A DNA stretch of 64,000 bases from CADCTP01 sp963849885 (GTDB lineage Bacteria; Actinomycetota; Actinomycetes; Mycobacteriales; CADCTP01), in NCBI GenBank assembly GCA_963849885.1, contig CAWKIV010000019.1, positions 248,001 through 312,000 on the forward strand, given 5' to 3'. The notes under the pieces were generated by a model, which did no database searches, had not been told where the DNA came from, and saw only the letters and a list, made by a program, of their open reading frames with translations. Of the stretch, positions 44,739 through 53,488 are shown piece by piece; position 1 is the first letter of the stretch, and every line of letters begins with the position of its first letter. The translations under genes were made by a program, and so were the position numbers.

Positions 44739-45326
44739 CTAGTGGACCACGCGGTAGCCGACGAGAAGGTGGCCACTGGGTGAGGCAGTGCTGCGGATCG
44801 TCTCGAGCCGTAAGGGCGGCACCCCGTCGAACAGTCGCTGCCCGCTCCCGGCGATTGTCGGCGCGATGACGAGCCTGAGCTCGTCGACGACGCCGGCAGC
44901 AAGCAACGTCCGAGTGACCGAAATGCTGCCGTGGACGCCGATATCGCCGCCCAGCTGGCCCTTCAGGTGCCGCACGAAGTCGACCAGCCCGCCGTCGATC
45001 ACGCGCGAATTGGTCCACTCGCGTGCGAGCGGCGTCGACGTGGCGACGTACTTGGGAACGGCGTTGATGAAGGAGGCGAAAGGCTGGATCTCGCTGCCTG
45101 GCCAGAACTCAGCCCACTCGTCGTAACTGCGGCGACCGAGAATGACCGCGTCCTGGGTGGCAATGAGATCGGCGCCGCTCGCATCCGTTTCGTCGTCCCA
45201 AGCGGTGATAAACCGATCGGGAGCCTCAGCCACTCCGTCGAGAGACAAGAAGTATCCTGCGACGACCTTGCGCGGGGTCTGGCCGGTCTTCTTCTCGACA
45301 GTGTCGAGGTGAGCCTGGAACGACAT
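44739..45326 (-). CDS. dihydrofolate reductase-like RibD C-terminal domain protein
   Basis: 195 aa. RibD_C family: KVVAGYFLSLDGVAEAPDRF, QDAVILGRRSYDEWAEFWPG, KYVATSTPLAREWTN, GDIGVHGSISVTRTLLAAGV then VDELRLVIAPTIAGSGQRLF, GHLLVGYRVVH. Close paralogue of the protein at 55258-55794 (about 60% identical by eye). Probable NADPH-dependent reductase; substrate unknown. Confidence 0.88.
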   Translation of the reverse strand: MSFQAHLDTVEKKTGQTPRKVVAGYFLSLDGVAEAPDRFITAWDDETDASGADLIATQDAVILGRRSYDEWAEFWPGSEIQPFASFINAVPKYVATSTPLAREWTNSRVIDGGLVDFVRHLKGQLGGDIGVHGSISVTRTLLAAGVVDELRLVIAPTIAGSGQRLFDGVPPLRLETIRSTASPSGHLLVGYRVVH

Positions 45327-45441
45327 GGTGGGCTCCTTCGGCGATGTCGGGCGGGTCGCTGGTCACCCTACGTCGGACATGGCACGCGCATTTCGCGCGA
45401 GATGCGGGCCGCTGCCGCTGTGAGGCGGGCCCCCGGGTGAA

Positions 45442-46782
45442 CTATCGGCCCAGCTGCGTGGCCAGGAGTTCGGCGAAGGTGATTGCGGTGTCGTCCTCGT
45501 ACCGAGGGGCGAGTATCTGGAGTCCGACCGGCAAGCCGGCGCGGCTGTGTCCGGTCGGGGCGGACAGCGCGGGCAGGCCGGCCAGAGCGGCGTGGGCGGT
45601 CCAGAACGTTTGATCGGTGTACGGCCGGCCGGCCACGGTCCGCTCGTGCAGTGGACGGTCGTCGTGCACGGGGGCGGTGGTGAAGCTGACCGGGCACAGG
45701 AAGACGTCGACGTCCCGGAAGTGGCGTGCCCAGGCGGCCCGGTAGGACATCCGTCGGGCGTCCTGGGCGGCGAAGTCGGCGAGCGAGCCGGCCGCGGCTG
45801 ACGGGTCCTGCCAGGCGAAGAATGCCTGGATCTGCGCGCCGAACGCCTCGAAGCCGGCGGCCGGATGCACGCCGTCGGGCCAGCCCTCGGTCACGGCCGC
45901 ACCGGCCCGGGCCACGGAGTCGACCACGCCGGAGAGCACGTCGCCGACCTCGGCGGTGACCGGTGCCAGGTCGCAGTCGAGGACGACGCCGACGCGGAAG
46001 TCGGCCAGGTTGCGGTGCCGCGGTGCCGGCAGCGCCCAGGACCAGCCCGGTTGCTCGGGGCCGCCGGAGACGGACAGGGCCAGCCGCAGGTCCGCGGCGG
46101 TGCGCGCCAGCGGACCGAGCACCGACAGGTGGGCCAGCTCGCTCTGCTCGGTGACCGGTCCCGGCGGGGCGAAGCCGGTCGACGGCACCACTCCCGGTGT
46201 CGGGCGCAGGCCGTAGACGCCGCAGAACGAGGCCGGGAGGCGGATCGAGCCGACCAGGTCCGAGCCGTGCTCGAGGTAGGTCATGCCGGCGGCCAGCGCG
46301 GCGGCCGACCCTCCCGAGGAGCCGCCGGCGGCCCGGGACGGGTCGTGAGGGTTGCTGGTGCGGCCGTACAGCGGATTCTCGGTCTGCCCGAAGTCGCCGA
46401 GCATCAAAGCGACATTCGTGGTGCCGACCAGGATCGCGCCGGCCTCGGTGAGCCGGCGGACCACGGTCGCGTCGGTGTCCGCCACCGCGCCCGCCCACTC
46501 CGGGTTACCCCACGTCGTCGGCAGACCGGCGACGTGGAAGGCGTCCTTGACCGTCACCGGGAGCCCGTGCAGCGGCCCCCGCGGTCCGGACCGCGCGTCC
46601 GCCGCCGCTGCCTCCCGCAGCGCCGCATCCCGACGTACCGAGGCCATCGCGTTGACCGCGCCGTCCACGGCATCGATCCGATCCAGCACCGCCTCGGTCA
46701 GCTCCAGCGCCGACACCCGGCCCGACCGCAGCGCGGCCACCAGCTCCGTGGCACTGCCCAGAAGAATTTGATCATCCAGCAC
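45442..46782 (-). CDS. amidase-signature-family hydrolase
   Basis: 446 aa. GTG 46782 preferred because GGAGG lies 5 nt upstream; ATG 46794 is 4 codons earlier without a site. The Ser-cisSer-Lys triad is visible: Lys in GLPVTVKDAF, RAAGGSSGGSAAALAAGMTY (cis-Ser), GSDLVGSIRLPASFCGVYGL (nucleophile Ser in the first segment, with Gly-Ser-Ile in place of GGSIR). C-terminal FWTAHAALAGLPALSAPTGH then SRAGLPVGLQI. Hydrolyses an amide, possibly an indoleacetamide- or aryl-type substrate. Upstream lies the 124-bp repeat copy A. Confidence 0.9.
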   Translation of the reverse strand: MLDDQILLGSATELVAALRSGRVSALELTEAVLDRIDAVDGAVNAMASVRRDAALREAAAADARSGPRGPLHGLPVTVKDAFHVAGLPTTWGNPEWAGAVADTDATVVRRLTEAGAILVGTTNVALMLGDFGQTENPLYGRTSNPHDPSRAAGGSSGGSAAALAAGMTYLEHGSDLVGSIRLPASFCGVYGLRPTPGVVPSTGFAPPGPVTEQSELAHLSVLGPLARTAADLRLALSVSGGPEQPGWSWALPAPRHRNLADFRVGVVLDCDLAPVTAEVGDVLSGVVDSVARAGAAVTEGWPDGVHPAAGFEAFGAQIQAFFAWQDPSAAAGSLADFAAQDARRMSYRAAWARHFRDVDVFLCPVSFTTAPVHDDRPLHERTVAGRPYTDQTFWTAHAALAGLPALSAPTGHSRAGLPVGLQILAPRYEDDTAITFAELLATQLGR

Positions 46783-46881
46783 GACGCCCTCCATTCGACC
46801 GTCTCGACGGAGCCTCCGTTCACCGCCCCCACCCGGTTCAACGGTCCCGACGCCAGTCACTCATCGAACGCAGCCCAACCG

Positions 46882-47005
46882 GTGACCGCAGGCAGGTCCC
46901 CTGCGGCGGCGGATGACTCCAGTTCCTGGACAGCCCCATGGACATCAGTCCACTGTGGACATAGCCTCATCGGCAACTCGACGACGTCGATGCGACGCAC
47001 GACTC
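46882..47005 (+). repeat. 124-bp direct repeat, copy A
   Basis: About 90% identical by eye to 50117-50241, with one 1-bp indel. Conserved core CTCCAGTTCCTGGACAGCCC then CATGGACATCA.GTCCACTGTGGAC, and an end CGACGACGTCG.TGCGACGCACGACTC. The internal GTCCACTGTGGAC is a perfect palindrome. The indel breaks any shared reading frame, so the repeat is probably non-coding. Confidence 0.75.
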
Positions 47006-47022
47006 TAGCCGAGAGTCGTGCG
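46996..47022. promoter_or_regulatory. 11-bp perfect inverted repeat, probable operator
   Basis: CGCACGACTCT, 5-nt spacer, AGAGTCGTGCG. It overlaps the expected -35 region of the leaderless promoter at 47035-47040, and its left arm is the last part of repeat copy A. Repeat copy B has only the left arm. Confidence 0.5.
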
Positions 47023-47034
47023 GTGCCACTCGTC

Positions 47035-47040
47035 TAGACT
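47035..47040 (+). promoter_or_regulatory. -10 box of a leaderless hydrolase transcript
   Basis: TAGACT, 8 nt before the ATG at 47049; no ribosome-binding site. Confidence 0.5.
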
Positions 47041-47048
47041 CGCGGTTC

Positions 47049-48077
47049 ATGTCGATTGTCAAGGAACACCTGCAAACGGCATTGGCCGAGACCGCGAAGG
47101 ACCACGGCCCGGGAATATTTGGGCTGGTCACCCAGGATGGCCGCGTGAGCTTCGCCGGCACGGCCGGTGTGGCTGACCTGGATCGACCCCGGCCCATCGC
47201 CTCGACGGACCGCTTCCGCATCGGCAGCATCACCAAGGTGTACGTGGCCACCCTGGTCCTGCAACTTGTCGCCGACGGCGCCTTACGCTTGGACGACACC
47301 GTCGATGACCGCCTGCCCGGCCTGGTGCCCGAAGGCGGGGCCATCACCGTGGAAATGCTGCTACGACTGCGATCCGGCCTACCCGACTACAACGCGGTAC
47401 TGGCGGGCGACCCGCCCACCGACCTGTCGGCCCTTGACCGGTACTGGTCGCCTGCGCAGGTGGTGGCGGCCGCGCTGACATCCTCCGACCGGCTGAGCCC
47501 CGGCAGCCGGTACCGCTACTGCAACACCGACTACATCCTGCTCGGCATGCTCATCGAGCAGGCCACCGGCCAACGTGTGGACGCCCAATTGTGGCAGCGC
47601 ATCATCAAGCCACTGGGCCTGAACGACACCACCTTTCCCACGGTCGACCCTCATCTGCGCGGCCCGCACGCCAAGGGATACATACGATGGGGCGCGGCCG
47701 TGCCATACATCGAATTCACCTCGATGACGCCATCGGAGTCCTGGACCGCCGGCGCGATCGTGGCCACCGCACCCGACCTGGCCGCCTTCCTCGACGGCCT
47801 GCTGGGCGGCAAGCTACTGCCACCCGACTACCTGACCCTCATGACCGACGCCACCGAGCACCTCGACGAACATCGCGGACGCGGCGTGGGCATCGTCCGG
47901 TACGACTTCGGCACCGGCAACATCGCCTACGGTCACCACGGCGGTATGCCCGGCTACACCTGTGTGGCCATGCGGACCGAATCCGGGCGCGGCATCGTGC
48001 TCTGGCAGAACGGCATCGACATGCACAACCCGCTATCCAGCGATGCCCCCTTCATCCAAGCCGCTCTCGCCCGGTAG
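47049..48077 (+). CDS. beta-lactamase-family (class C-like/D,D-peptidase-fold) serine hydrolase
   Basis: 342 aa, leaderless ATG. Penicillin-binding-fold motifs: FRIGSITKVYVATLVLQLVA (SxxK, Ser in SITK), YRYCNTDYILLG (YxN form YCN) and GHHGGMPGY (HxG replacing KTG). No signal peptide, so probably a cytoplasmic esterase or peptidase rather than a resistance enzyme. The promoter carries an 11-bp inverted repeat, suggesting repressor control. Confidence 0.88.
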   Translation: MSIVKEHLQTALAETAKDHGPGIFGLVTQDGRVSFAGTAGVADLDRPRPIASTDRFRIGSITKVYVATLVLQLVADGALRLDDTVDDRLPGLVPEGGAITVEMLLRLRSGLPDYNAVLAGDPPTDLSALDRYWSPAQVVAAALTSSDRLSPGSRYRYCNTDYILLGMLIEQATGQRVDAQLWQRIIKPLGLNDTTFPTVDPHLRGPHAKGYIRWGAAVPYIEFTSMTPSESWTAGAIVATAPDLAAFLDGLLGGKLLPPDYLTLMTDATEHLDEHRGRGVGIVRYDFGTGNIAYGHHGGMPGYTCVAMRTESGRGIVLWQNGIDMHNPLSSDAPFIQAALAR

Positions 48078-48114
48078 GTAGAACGCGAGGGCAACCTCAA
48101 CCCATCCTCTTCTA

Positions 48115-48144
48115 CCGCGCTGCGCGGGACGCGCGACTCTGCCG
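48115..48144 (+). repeat. short GC-rich intergenic repeat, copy 3
   Basis: CCGCGCTGCGCGGGACGCGC then GACTCTGCCG, 2 nt shorter than the copy at 34577-34608 within the GCGC tract. Both lie shortly after plus-strand genes. Confidence 0.45.
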
Positions 48145-48228
48145 TCTGGCGTTCGCCCGAAGGACGAGGACGGGGTGGAGCGATGAGCACCAGCCGCTGC
48201 GGCTGACTCACGGATAGGGTTCCCGGTC

Positions 48229-48936
48229 ATGGACATGCTGAGGGGGGAAGAGATCGCCGAGGCCAGACTGACCGACTGGCGCAAGCTGGCCCAGGGACTG
48301 CACGCCCGTTACCTGGTCGACGACTTCGGTACCGGCGCACGGTTCGTCGCCGCGGTCGGCGAGGCGGGGGACGCGCTCGGACACCACCCGAGCGTGTCGA
48401 TGGGCAAGGGGTACGTCGACCTCAAGCTGATCAGCGCTGACGCCGTCTACCGCGACGACGAGGGCACCGAACACGTCGTCGAATGGGTGACCCAGCGGGA
48501 CGTCGACCTCGCGCGACGGATCACCGAGATCGCCGCCGACCACGAGGTCGACGCCGACCCGACTGCGGTCAGTGTCATCGAGCTCGGCCTCGACACGGCG
48601 CGCTCCGCGACCATCGCCCCGGTGTGGGCCGCCCTGCTGACCGGGAACGCCGAGGCCCAGGGCCACGGGTCCCCCAGCGACGAGATCCGGGACGCCACGG
48701 GACGGGTACCGAACCTGTGGTTCCGGGACGCCGACGAGCACGAGAGCCCGCGTCAGCGTTTCCACGTCGAGGTCTACGTGGCGCCCGAGGTGGCCGAGCA
48801 ACGGATCGCCGCCGCCGTCGCCGCGGGTGGGACCGTCGTCGATGACAACGACGCGCCGTCGCTCACCGTGATTGCCGACCAGGACGGCAACACGGGAGTC
48901 GTATGCGTCGACGCGTCCGCTGCGACGAAGGACTGA
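48229..48936 (+). CDS. pterin-4a-carbinolamine dehydratase-like/VOC fusion protein
   Basis: 235 aa; TAGGGT ends 8 nt before the ATG, so probably leaderless. N-terminal dehydratase-like domain: VDDFGTGARFVAAVGEAGDA then LGHHPSVSMGKGYVDLKLIS (the HHP motif) and TQRDVDLARRITEIAADHEV. C-terminal VOC-like domain: VSVIELGLDTARSATIAPVW, PNLWFRDADEHESPRQRFHV, GNTGVVCVDA. This fusion is common in actinobacteria. The dehydratase recycles oxidised pterin cofactor or serves as a coactivator-like protein; the VOC role is unknown. Confidence 0.82.
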   Translation: MDMLRGEEIAEARLTDWRKLAQGLHARYLVDDFGTGARFVAAVGEAGDALGHHPSVSMGKGYVDLKLISADAVYRDDEGTEHVVEWVTQRDVDLARRITEIAADHEVDADPTAVSVIELGLDTARSATIAPVWAALLTGNAEAQGHGSPSDEIRDATGRVPNLWFRDADEHESPRQRFHVEVYVAPEVAEQRIAAAVAAGGTVVDDNDAPSLTVIADQDGNTGVVCVDASAATKD

Positions 48937-48991
48937 GCCGCCGTCTCGGGTGACCCGCGAGTTGGGAGGTGACGGCTGCAATCCAAGGTCG

Positions 48992-49837
48992 TCACGGAAG
49001 GCGGTAGACCTGCCGGGCGTTGTCGGCGAGAACGGTTCTGCGCTCGGCGGGCGAAAGCGTCGCGCACGCCGTCGTAGCCACGTCGAGCACGTCCTGGTAG
49101 CTCGCGGCCTGGGTCGAGACGGGCCAGTCCGAGCCGAACAGGATCCGACCGGCCCCGAAGGCGTCCAGGGCGACGTCCAGGAACGGCGCAAGGTCGGCGA
49201 ACGTCCAGTCCGGCGCCGCCATCGTTTGGACCCCGGACAGCTTGCAGCTGACGTTCGGCTCTCGGGCGAGCCCGCGCAGCCCCGCCGCCCACGGCCGCAG
49301 CTCGCCCGCCGCGATCGGCGGCTTGCCCAGGTGGTCGAGGACGAACCGCAGCGACGGATGCGCTCTTGCGGCGGCGAGCGCCGCCGGGAAGTGCGGCGGC
49401 CGGATCATCAGGTCGAAGGGCAGCCCAGCACGGTCCAGCTGCGTCAGACCCCGGTGCACGACCGGCGAACCCAGCCAGGCGGCCGGGTCCGCCTCGGCCA
49501 GGGCCTGGTGGCGGATGCCGACCAGACGGCCGGCGCCGCTCATCCTCGCCAGCACCTCGGACAACGACGGCTCGGCCAGATCGACCCAGCCGACGACGCC
49601 CGTGACGACATCGGCGGCGTCCTCCGAGTGCTGCAGCAACGTGGCCGTCTCCTCCGCATTGTTGAGGACCTGCACGACGACAACCCGCTCGACAGGAGTC
49701 GACCCGATCGCGGCCCGCAGGTCCGCGAGCGTGAAGTCGCGCCGGATCGGCGAACCCGGCGGGATCCACGGCTGGTCGCGCACGGCGAGATCCCAGAGAT
49801 GCACGTGCGCGTCGATGACGCTGCCCGTATCGGTCAT
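48992..49837 (-). CDS. amidohydrolase (Amidohydro_2 family)
   Basis: 281 aa from ATG 49837 with GGAGGGG 3-5 nt upstream; longer frames run into the tRNA relic and are unlikely. Motifs: VIDAHVHLWD (HxH metal site), RLVGIRHQ, RFVLDHLGKPPIAAGEL, NVSCKLSGVQT, GRILFGSDWPVSTQAA (catalytic Asp). Relatives hydrolyse lactones such as L-fuconolactone or aromatic carboxylates. A sugar lactonase role is plausible, not proven. Confidence 0.88.
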   Translation of the reverse strand: MTDTGSVIDAHVHLWDLAVRDQPWIPPGSPIRRDFTLADLRAAIGSTPVERVVVVQVLNNAEETATLLQHSEDAADVVTGVVGWVDLAEPSLSEVLARMSGAGRLVGIRHQALAEADPAAWLGSPVVHRGLTQLDRAGLPFDLMIRPPHFPAALAAARAHPSLRFVLDHLGKPPIAAGELRPWAAGLRGLAREPNVSCKLSGVQTMAAPDWTFADLAPFLDVALDAFGAGRILFGSDWPVSTQAASYQDVLDVATTACATLSPAERRTVLADNARQVYRLP

Positions 49838-50023
49838 CGGCCCCTCCAGAATCGGCAGCCAATCGCCGTGTCCACCATGCTGCGCAGCAGCCGCAGGCCA
49901 ACGCGCGGAAGGAACACCCGCTTCACGCTGTGGCGACGCAGCCGCCGGCAGATCGTCCGGGCAGCCGGCAAGATGATCTTGTCGAGGGAAATAACCGCAG
50001 GTCAAGCCTGCTGTTTCTCCGGG

Positions 50024-50065
50024 TGCGCCGCCAGGGACTCGAACCCGGAACCCGCGGATTAAGAG
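50024..50065 (-). other. 3' half of a tRNA-Lys(CUU) gene, probable attachment-site scar
   Basis: The minus strand reads CTCTTAATCCGCGGG then TTCCGGGTTCGAGTCCCTGG then CGGCGCA. That is anticodon loop CTCTTAA, 3' anticodon stem, variable loop, complete T-arm and 3' acceptor strand of an actinobacterial tRNA-Lys. The 5' half is absent: sequence upstream diverges abruptly at the anticodon loop. Tyrosine-recombinase integrases cross over between the anticodon loop and the 3' end, leaving exactly this fragment. Its orientation implies that the inserted DNA lies at higher coordinates. Confidence 0.72.
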
Positions 50066-50116
50066 ACCAAAGTTCACCCATTCGCAGGACGACTACCTGG
50101 GACTATGCGGGCTGCA

Positions 50117-50241
50117 GTGACCGCAGACAGGTCTCCTGCGGCGGCGGGTGACTCCAGTTCCTGGACAGCCCCATGGACATCAGGTCCACTGTGGACACAG
50201 CGTCGTCGGCGACGCGACGACGTCGGTGCGACGCACGACTC
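50117..50241 (+). repeat. 125-bp direct repeat, copy B
   Basis: Second copy of 46882-47005, starting 51 bp inside the tRNA scar. It lacks the right arm of the inverted repeat seen at copy A. Confidence 0.75.
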
Positions 50242-50307
50242 CGCCGATGAGCGGGCGAAGCGTGGATCTCGTAGTGACGGCCGGGGGTGCGCCGATGAGT
50301 TGTCTGC

Positions 50308-51516
50308 TCAGTCGGTGACGGGTATGCCGTGCAGCAGCACGGTCTGCGGCCGGAGCAGGGCGGTGACGTCGGTCTCGAGGTTGTCGTCGACAACGAGCAG
50401 GTCGGCGTGGAGACCCGGACCGAGCCGACCTTTGCTGGTGCGGAAGCCGCATGCGGTCGCCGCCGTCGAGGTTGCGCTGGCCAGGGCCTCGGCCACGCTG
50501 AGTCCCGCGGTCACCAGCTCGCATACGGCATGCGGCAGCGTGCCGTGCCGCTTGGCTGGGCCGATGCCGGAGTCGACGCCGGACACCAGGAGTACCCCGG
50601 CGTGGTGCAGGCGGGCGACGAAGTCCTGCCGGACCTGCAGCATCTGTTGAACGGTGATGCCCATCCGTTCGGCCACCGCCTTGATCGCCGGCGGCGGGTT
50701 CCTCGTCAGGTGGGGGTCCGTGCCGATGGTGGGGCATACCGCGATCTGGCTGTGCGCGAGGGCGGCCAGCGTCTCATCGCTGGCCTGCCCGAAGCCGCGG
50801 TCGGTGACACAGCTGCAGTGCTCGATGCCGTCGACACCGACAGCGATCGCCTGCTCCACTGCGGGAGTGCCATGCGCGTGTGCGGTGACCGGCAGGCCGG
50901 CCGCGTGGGCTCGATCCACAATGAGGCGCAGCTCGGCGGTCGTGAACTGGGTACGCATGACATCGCTGCCGGGAGTGTTGACGCCTCCCGAGGCCATCAC
51001 CTTGACGATGTCCACGCCGCGCTCCACCCGTTCGGCGATGGCTCGGATGATCTCCGCGGTCCCGGAGACTTCCCCGCCCATGAAGTGACAGTGCCCTGCC
51101 GTACTGGTCAGGGGCGGTCCGGACGCGACGATGGTTGGCTCGCCCGCCCGGGTGGCCGGCTGCTCGTGTCGACGCTGGACAACGCAGAAGCGCCGATCAC
51201 CCAAGTCGCGCACGGCGGTCACGCCCGCAGCAAGCTGGTCGCGAAGAGCCCGGGTGATGACCTCGTCGATCTCCTGGTCGGAGTAGCCGGCGACACGATC
51301 CAGGGCCGAGACTCCGCTGTCGGTGACCAGGTGCGTGTGCGCTTCGATCAGGCCGGGCAGCAACGTTCCGTCATAGCTGGTCGCCGGACACTGATCGGGG
51401 AGCGGGAAGTTGTAGCGCTCGACGCCGATGATCAAGCCGTCTTCGATCAGCACGGTCGCGCCGGAGCTGCGGAATGATTCGCCGTCGAAGGCGTGCGTCG
51501 ACCGGATCGCGTGCAC
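50308..51516 (-). CDS. imidazolonepropionase-like amidohydrolase/prolidase
   Basis: 402 aa from GTG 51516. Metal-dependent hydrolase motifs: GTLLPGLIEAHTHLVTDSGV (HxH), DIVKVMASGGVNTPGSD (the usual carbamylated Lys in VKV), VTAHAHGTPAVEQAI, VDGIEHCSCVTDRGF, VLLVSGVDSGIGPAKR (Asp), SKGRLGPGLHADLLVVDDNL. Intracellular, no signal peptide. Members include Xaa-Arg dipeptidases and organophosphate-hydrolysing relatives. It lies inside the presumed mobile region. Confidence 0.88.
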   Translation of the reverse strand: MHAIRSTHAFDGESFRSSGATVLIEDGLIIGVERYNFPLPDQCPATSYDGTLLPGLIEAHTHLVTDSGVSALDRVAGYSDQEIDEVITRALRDQLAAGVTAVRDLGDRRFCVVQRRHEQPATRAGEPTIVASGPPLTSTAGHCHFMGGEVSGTAEIIRAIAERVERGVDIVKVMASGGVNTPGSDVMRTQFTTAELRLIVDRAHAAGLPVTAHAHGTPAVEQAIAVGVDGIEHCSCVTDRGFGQASDETLAALAHSQIAVCPTIGTDPHLTRNPPPAIKAVAERMGITVQQMLQVRQDFVARLHHAGVLLVSGVDSGIGPAKRHGTLPHAVCELVTAGLSVAEALASATSTAATACGFRTSKGRLGPGLHADLLVVDDNLETDVTALLRPQTVLLHGIPVTD

Positions 51517-51683
51517 GCCGCCCGTCCTACTAGACGACGGTCGACCAGGCAACGTCTCCCTAGATCATCAGTTCGCGCCGCGGACCCCGGTTCGGTCAAT
51601 GCTCCCGCACCTGGCGCCCACCTGCGCACCCGTAAACCCGCCCCGCAGATCAACCGATCCGAACGCCCGGACATGCTGGCGGT

Positions 51684-51707
51684 CTCAATGGGTCACCGCA
51701 ACACTTC
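51684..51707 (+). repeat. IS30 left inverted repeat
   Basis: Pairs with 54515-54538; the core GGTCACCGCAAC matches GGTCATCGCAAC on the opposite strand of the right end. Confidence 0.65.
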
Positions 51708-51899
51708 ATGATCTTCGCTTCTGGCGAGGGGATGGGGTGGTGGCCGATGGTGCGGACGGCGTTGTCGCCGGCGGAGGTCGATGAGGTGTGGCGGCGGTGG
51801 CGGTCGGGGCAGGCGGTGAAGGTGCTGGCCCGGGCGATGCGCCGGCATCCCTCGACGTCCGGGATCTGCTAATAGGACCCGTCGGAGGACGGGTCTGGG

Positions 51900-52160
51900 C
51901 AGGCCGGGGACGTCTGGTGATCTGTTAGCCCTTGAGGTTCTTGCTTGAGACCGGCGCGTTCGGTGTGTCCGGCCCGTCTCCGACGCAGTGGTGGCCCAGG
52001 GTCGGTTCCGGTTCGAGCCCGCCGGCGGGGTGACGTCGTTGATGTGCTGAGCCGGTGAGCTCTCCGCTGAGACTGCGATGTCCCTGCTGGTTGCTGGGAT
52101 CGCGCACGGCTCTATCGGAGGTCAGGCCCTCGAGCCTTGCTATTAGGTCGCCGCGCGGTG
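51900..52160 (+). ncRNA. candidate IS110 bridge RNA
   Basis: Four guide-like segments occur in order. (1) GTGATCT (51917-51923) resembles the left target GGGATCT. (2) GCTTGAG (51943-51949) is the exact complement of the right target CTCAAGC. (3) ATCGGAGGTC (52114-52123) is identical to the element's right end before the core. (4) CTATTAG (52140-52146) is the complement of CTAATAG at the element's left end. Order and strand sense match bridge RNAs: target loop first, donor loop second, left guides same-sense, right guides complementary. RNA ends and folding are not determined. Confidence 0.65.
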
Positions 52161-52209
52161 CCACCGGTCACTCGGACCGGGGTGAGTCCACGACGGTGAA
52201 GGGGGTTCC

Positions 52210-53488
52210 ATGGCGGTGTTCTGCGGCATCGACTGGGCGGAGGGCCACCACGACGTCGCGCTCGTCGACGACGAGGGCCGGCTGGTCGCCAAGCGGCGGA
52301 TCAACGAGAGCGTGGACGGGATCGCCGAGTTGACGGCGATGCTGGCCGCGGCTGGCGACTGCGTCGAGGCGCCGATTCCGGTCGCGATCGAGACACCGCG
52401 CGGGCTGCTGGTGGCGGTGCTGCGCGCCGCCGGCCGGCCGATCTATCCGATCAACCCGCTGGCGGTGGCCCGGTATCGGGAACGCACCTCGCTGTCGGGT
52501 AAGAAGAGCGACCACGTCGACGCGATGGCACTGGCGAACATCCTGCGCACCGACGCCCACCTGCACCGGATGCTGCCGGACGACTCGGCGCTGGCCCGCT
52601 CCATCACCGTGCTGGCGCGGGCCTACCAGGACGCGGTGTGGCGGCGCACCAAGCTGGTGCAGGAACTCCGCGCCCGGCTGCGGGAGTACTACCCAGGCTT
52701 CCTGGCCGCCTTCGCCGCCGGCGCCGGCGTCCGAGGTGGACTGTCGACTACCCGACTGGCCAGCCGGGATGCCCGCGCGGTGCTCGCCATCGCCCCCAGC
52801 CCAGCCGAAGGCCTGCGCGTATCGACCGCCCGGGTGGAGACCGCGCTGCGGCGGGCCGGGCGGCAGCGACGCATCGGCCCGGTGGCGGGGCGCATCGTGG
52901 CTGAGCTGCGCCGCCCGCAGCTGCGTCAGGACCCGGTGGTCGAGCAGGCGATGCGCATAGAGATCCTCGGTCTGCTTGGCGTGCTCGACGCGGTCTGCGA
53001 TTCGGTCGACCAGTTCGCCACCGCTGTGACCGAAGCGTTCAGGAAGCATCCGGACTACCAGATCATCACCAGCTTCCCCGGCCTGGCCAACATCAGCGGC
53101 GCGATCGTGCTCGCCGAAACCGGCGACGACCGCACCCGGTTCGCCGACGACCGCGCGCTGCAGGCTTTCGCCGGCTCCGCCCCGGTCACCCGCGCCTCCG
53201 GCAAGTCCCGCACCGTGACCCGCCGGCGGACGAAGAACAACCGGCTCGCCGCGATCGGCTACTCCTGGGCCTTCACCGCCGCCGCCCGACCATCCCCAGC
53301 CCGCGAGCACTATCTGCGTCGACGCGACCGCGGCGACGGGCACCCCGCTGCGCTGCGGCACCTGTTCAACCGGATGCTCGGCCAACTCCACCACTGCCTA
53401 CTCGCCCGGGCAGACCTACGACCCGGCCAAGGCATTCGGCCACGCCCCGGCCAACCACACCACCGGCGGCGCACCGGCCGCCGCTTGA
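52210..53488 (+). pseudogene. IS110-family DEDD transposase with one late frameshift
   Basis: ATG with AAGGGGG 5 nt upstream. RuvC-like DEDD domain: FCGIDWAEGHHDVALVDDEG, IPVAIETPRGL, GKKSDHVDAMALANI. A coiled helical linker follows, then the Transposase_20 domain: IITSFPGLANISGAIVLAET, FAGSAPVTRASGKSRTVTRR (catalytic Ser). About 400 residues are intact to HHCLLAR. One extra G near 53410 diverts the frame; removing it gives the usual tail QTYDPAKAFGHAPANHTTGG and a TGA at 53486. Possibly still active, since only the final ~28 residues change. Confidence 0.85.

Noticed and set aside
47049..48077. A secreted resistance beta-lactamase
   Set aside because: No signal peptide, and the third motif is HGG rather than KTG; better described as a beta-lactamase-fold hydrolase.
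50024..50065. A functional tRNA gene
   Set aside because: Only the 3' half exists; the 5' acceptor strand, D-arm and 5' anticodon stem are missing upstream.
51600..51683. Short frame ending LAVSMGHRNTS as an integrase fragment
   Set aside because: Too short and without catalytic residues; part of it runs into the IS30 left repeat.
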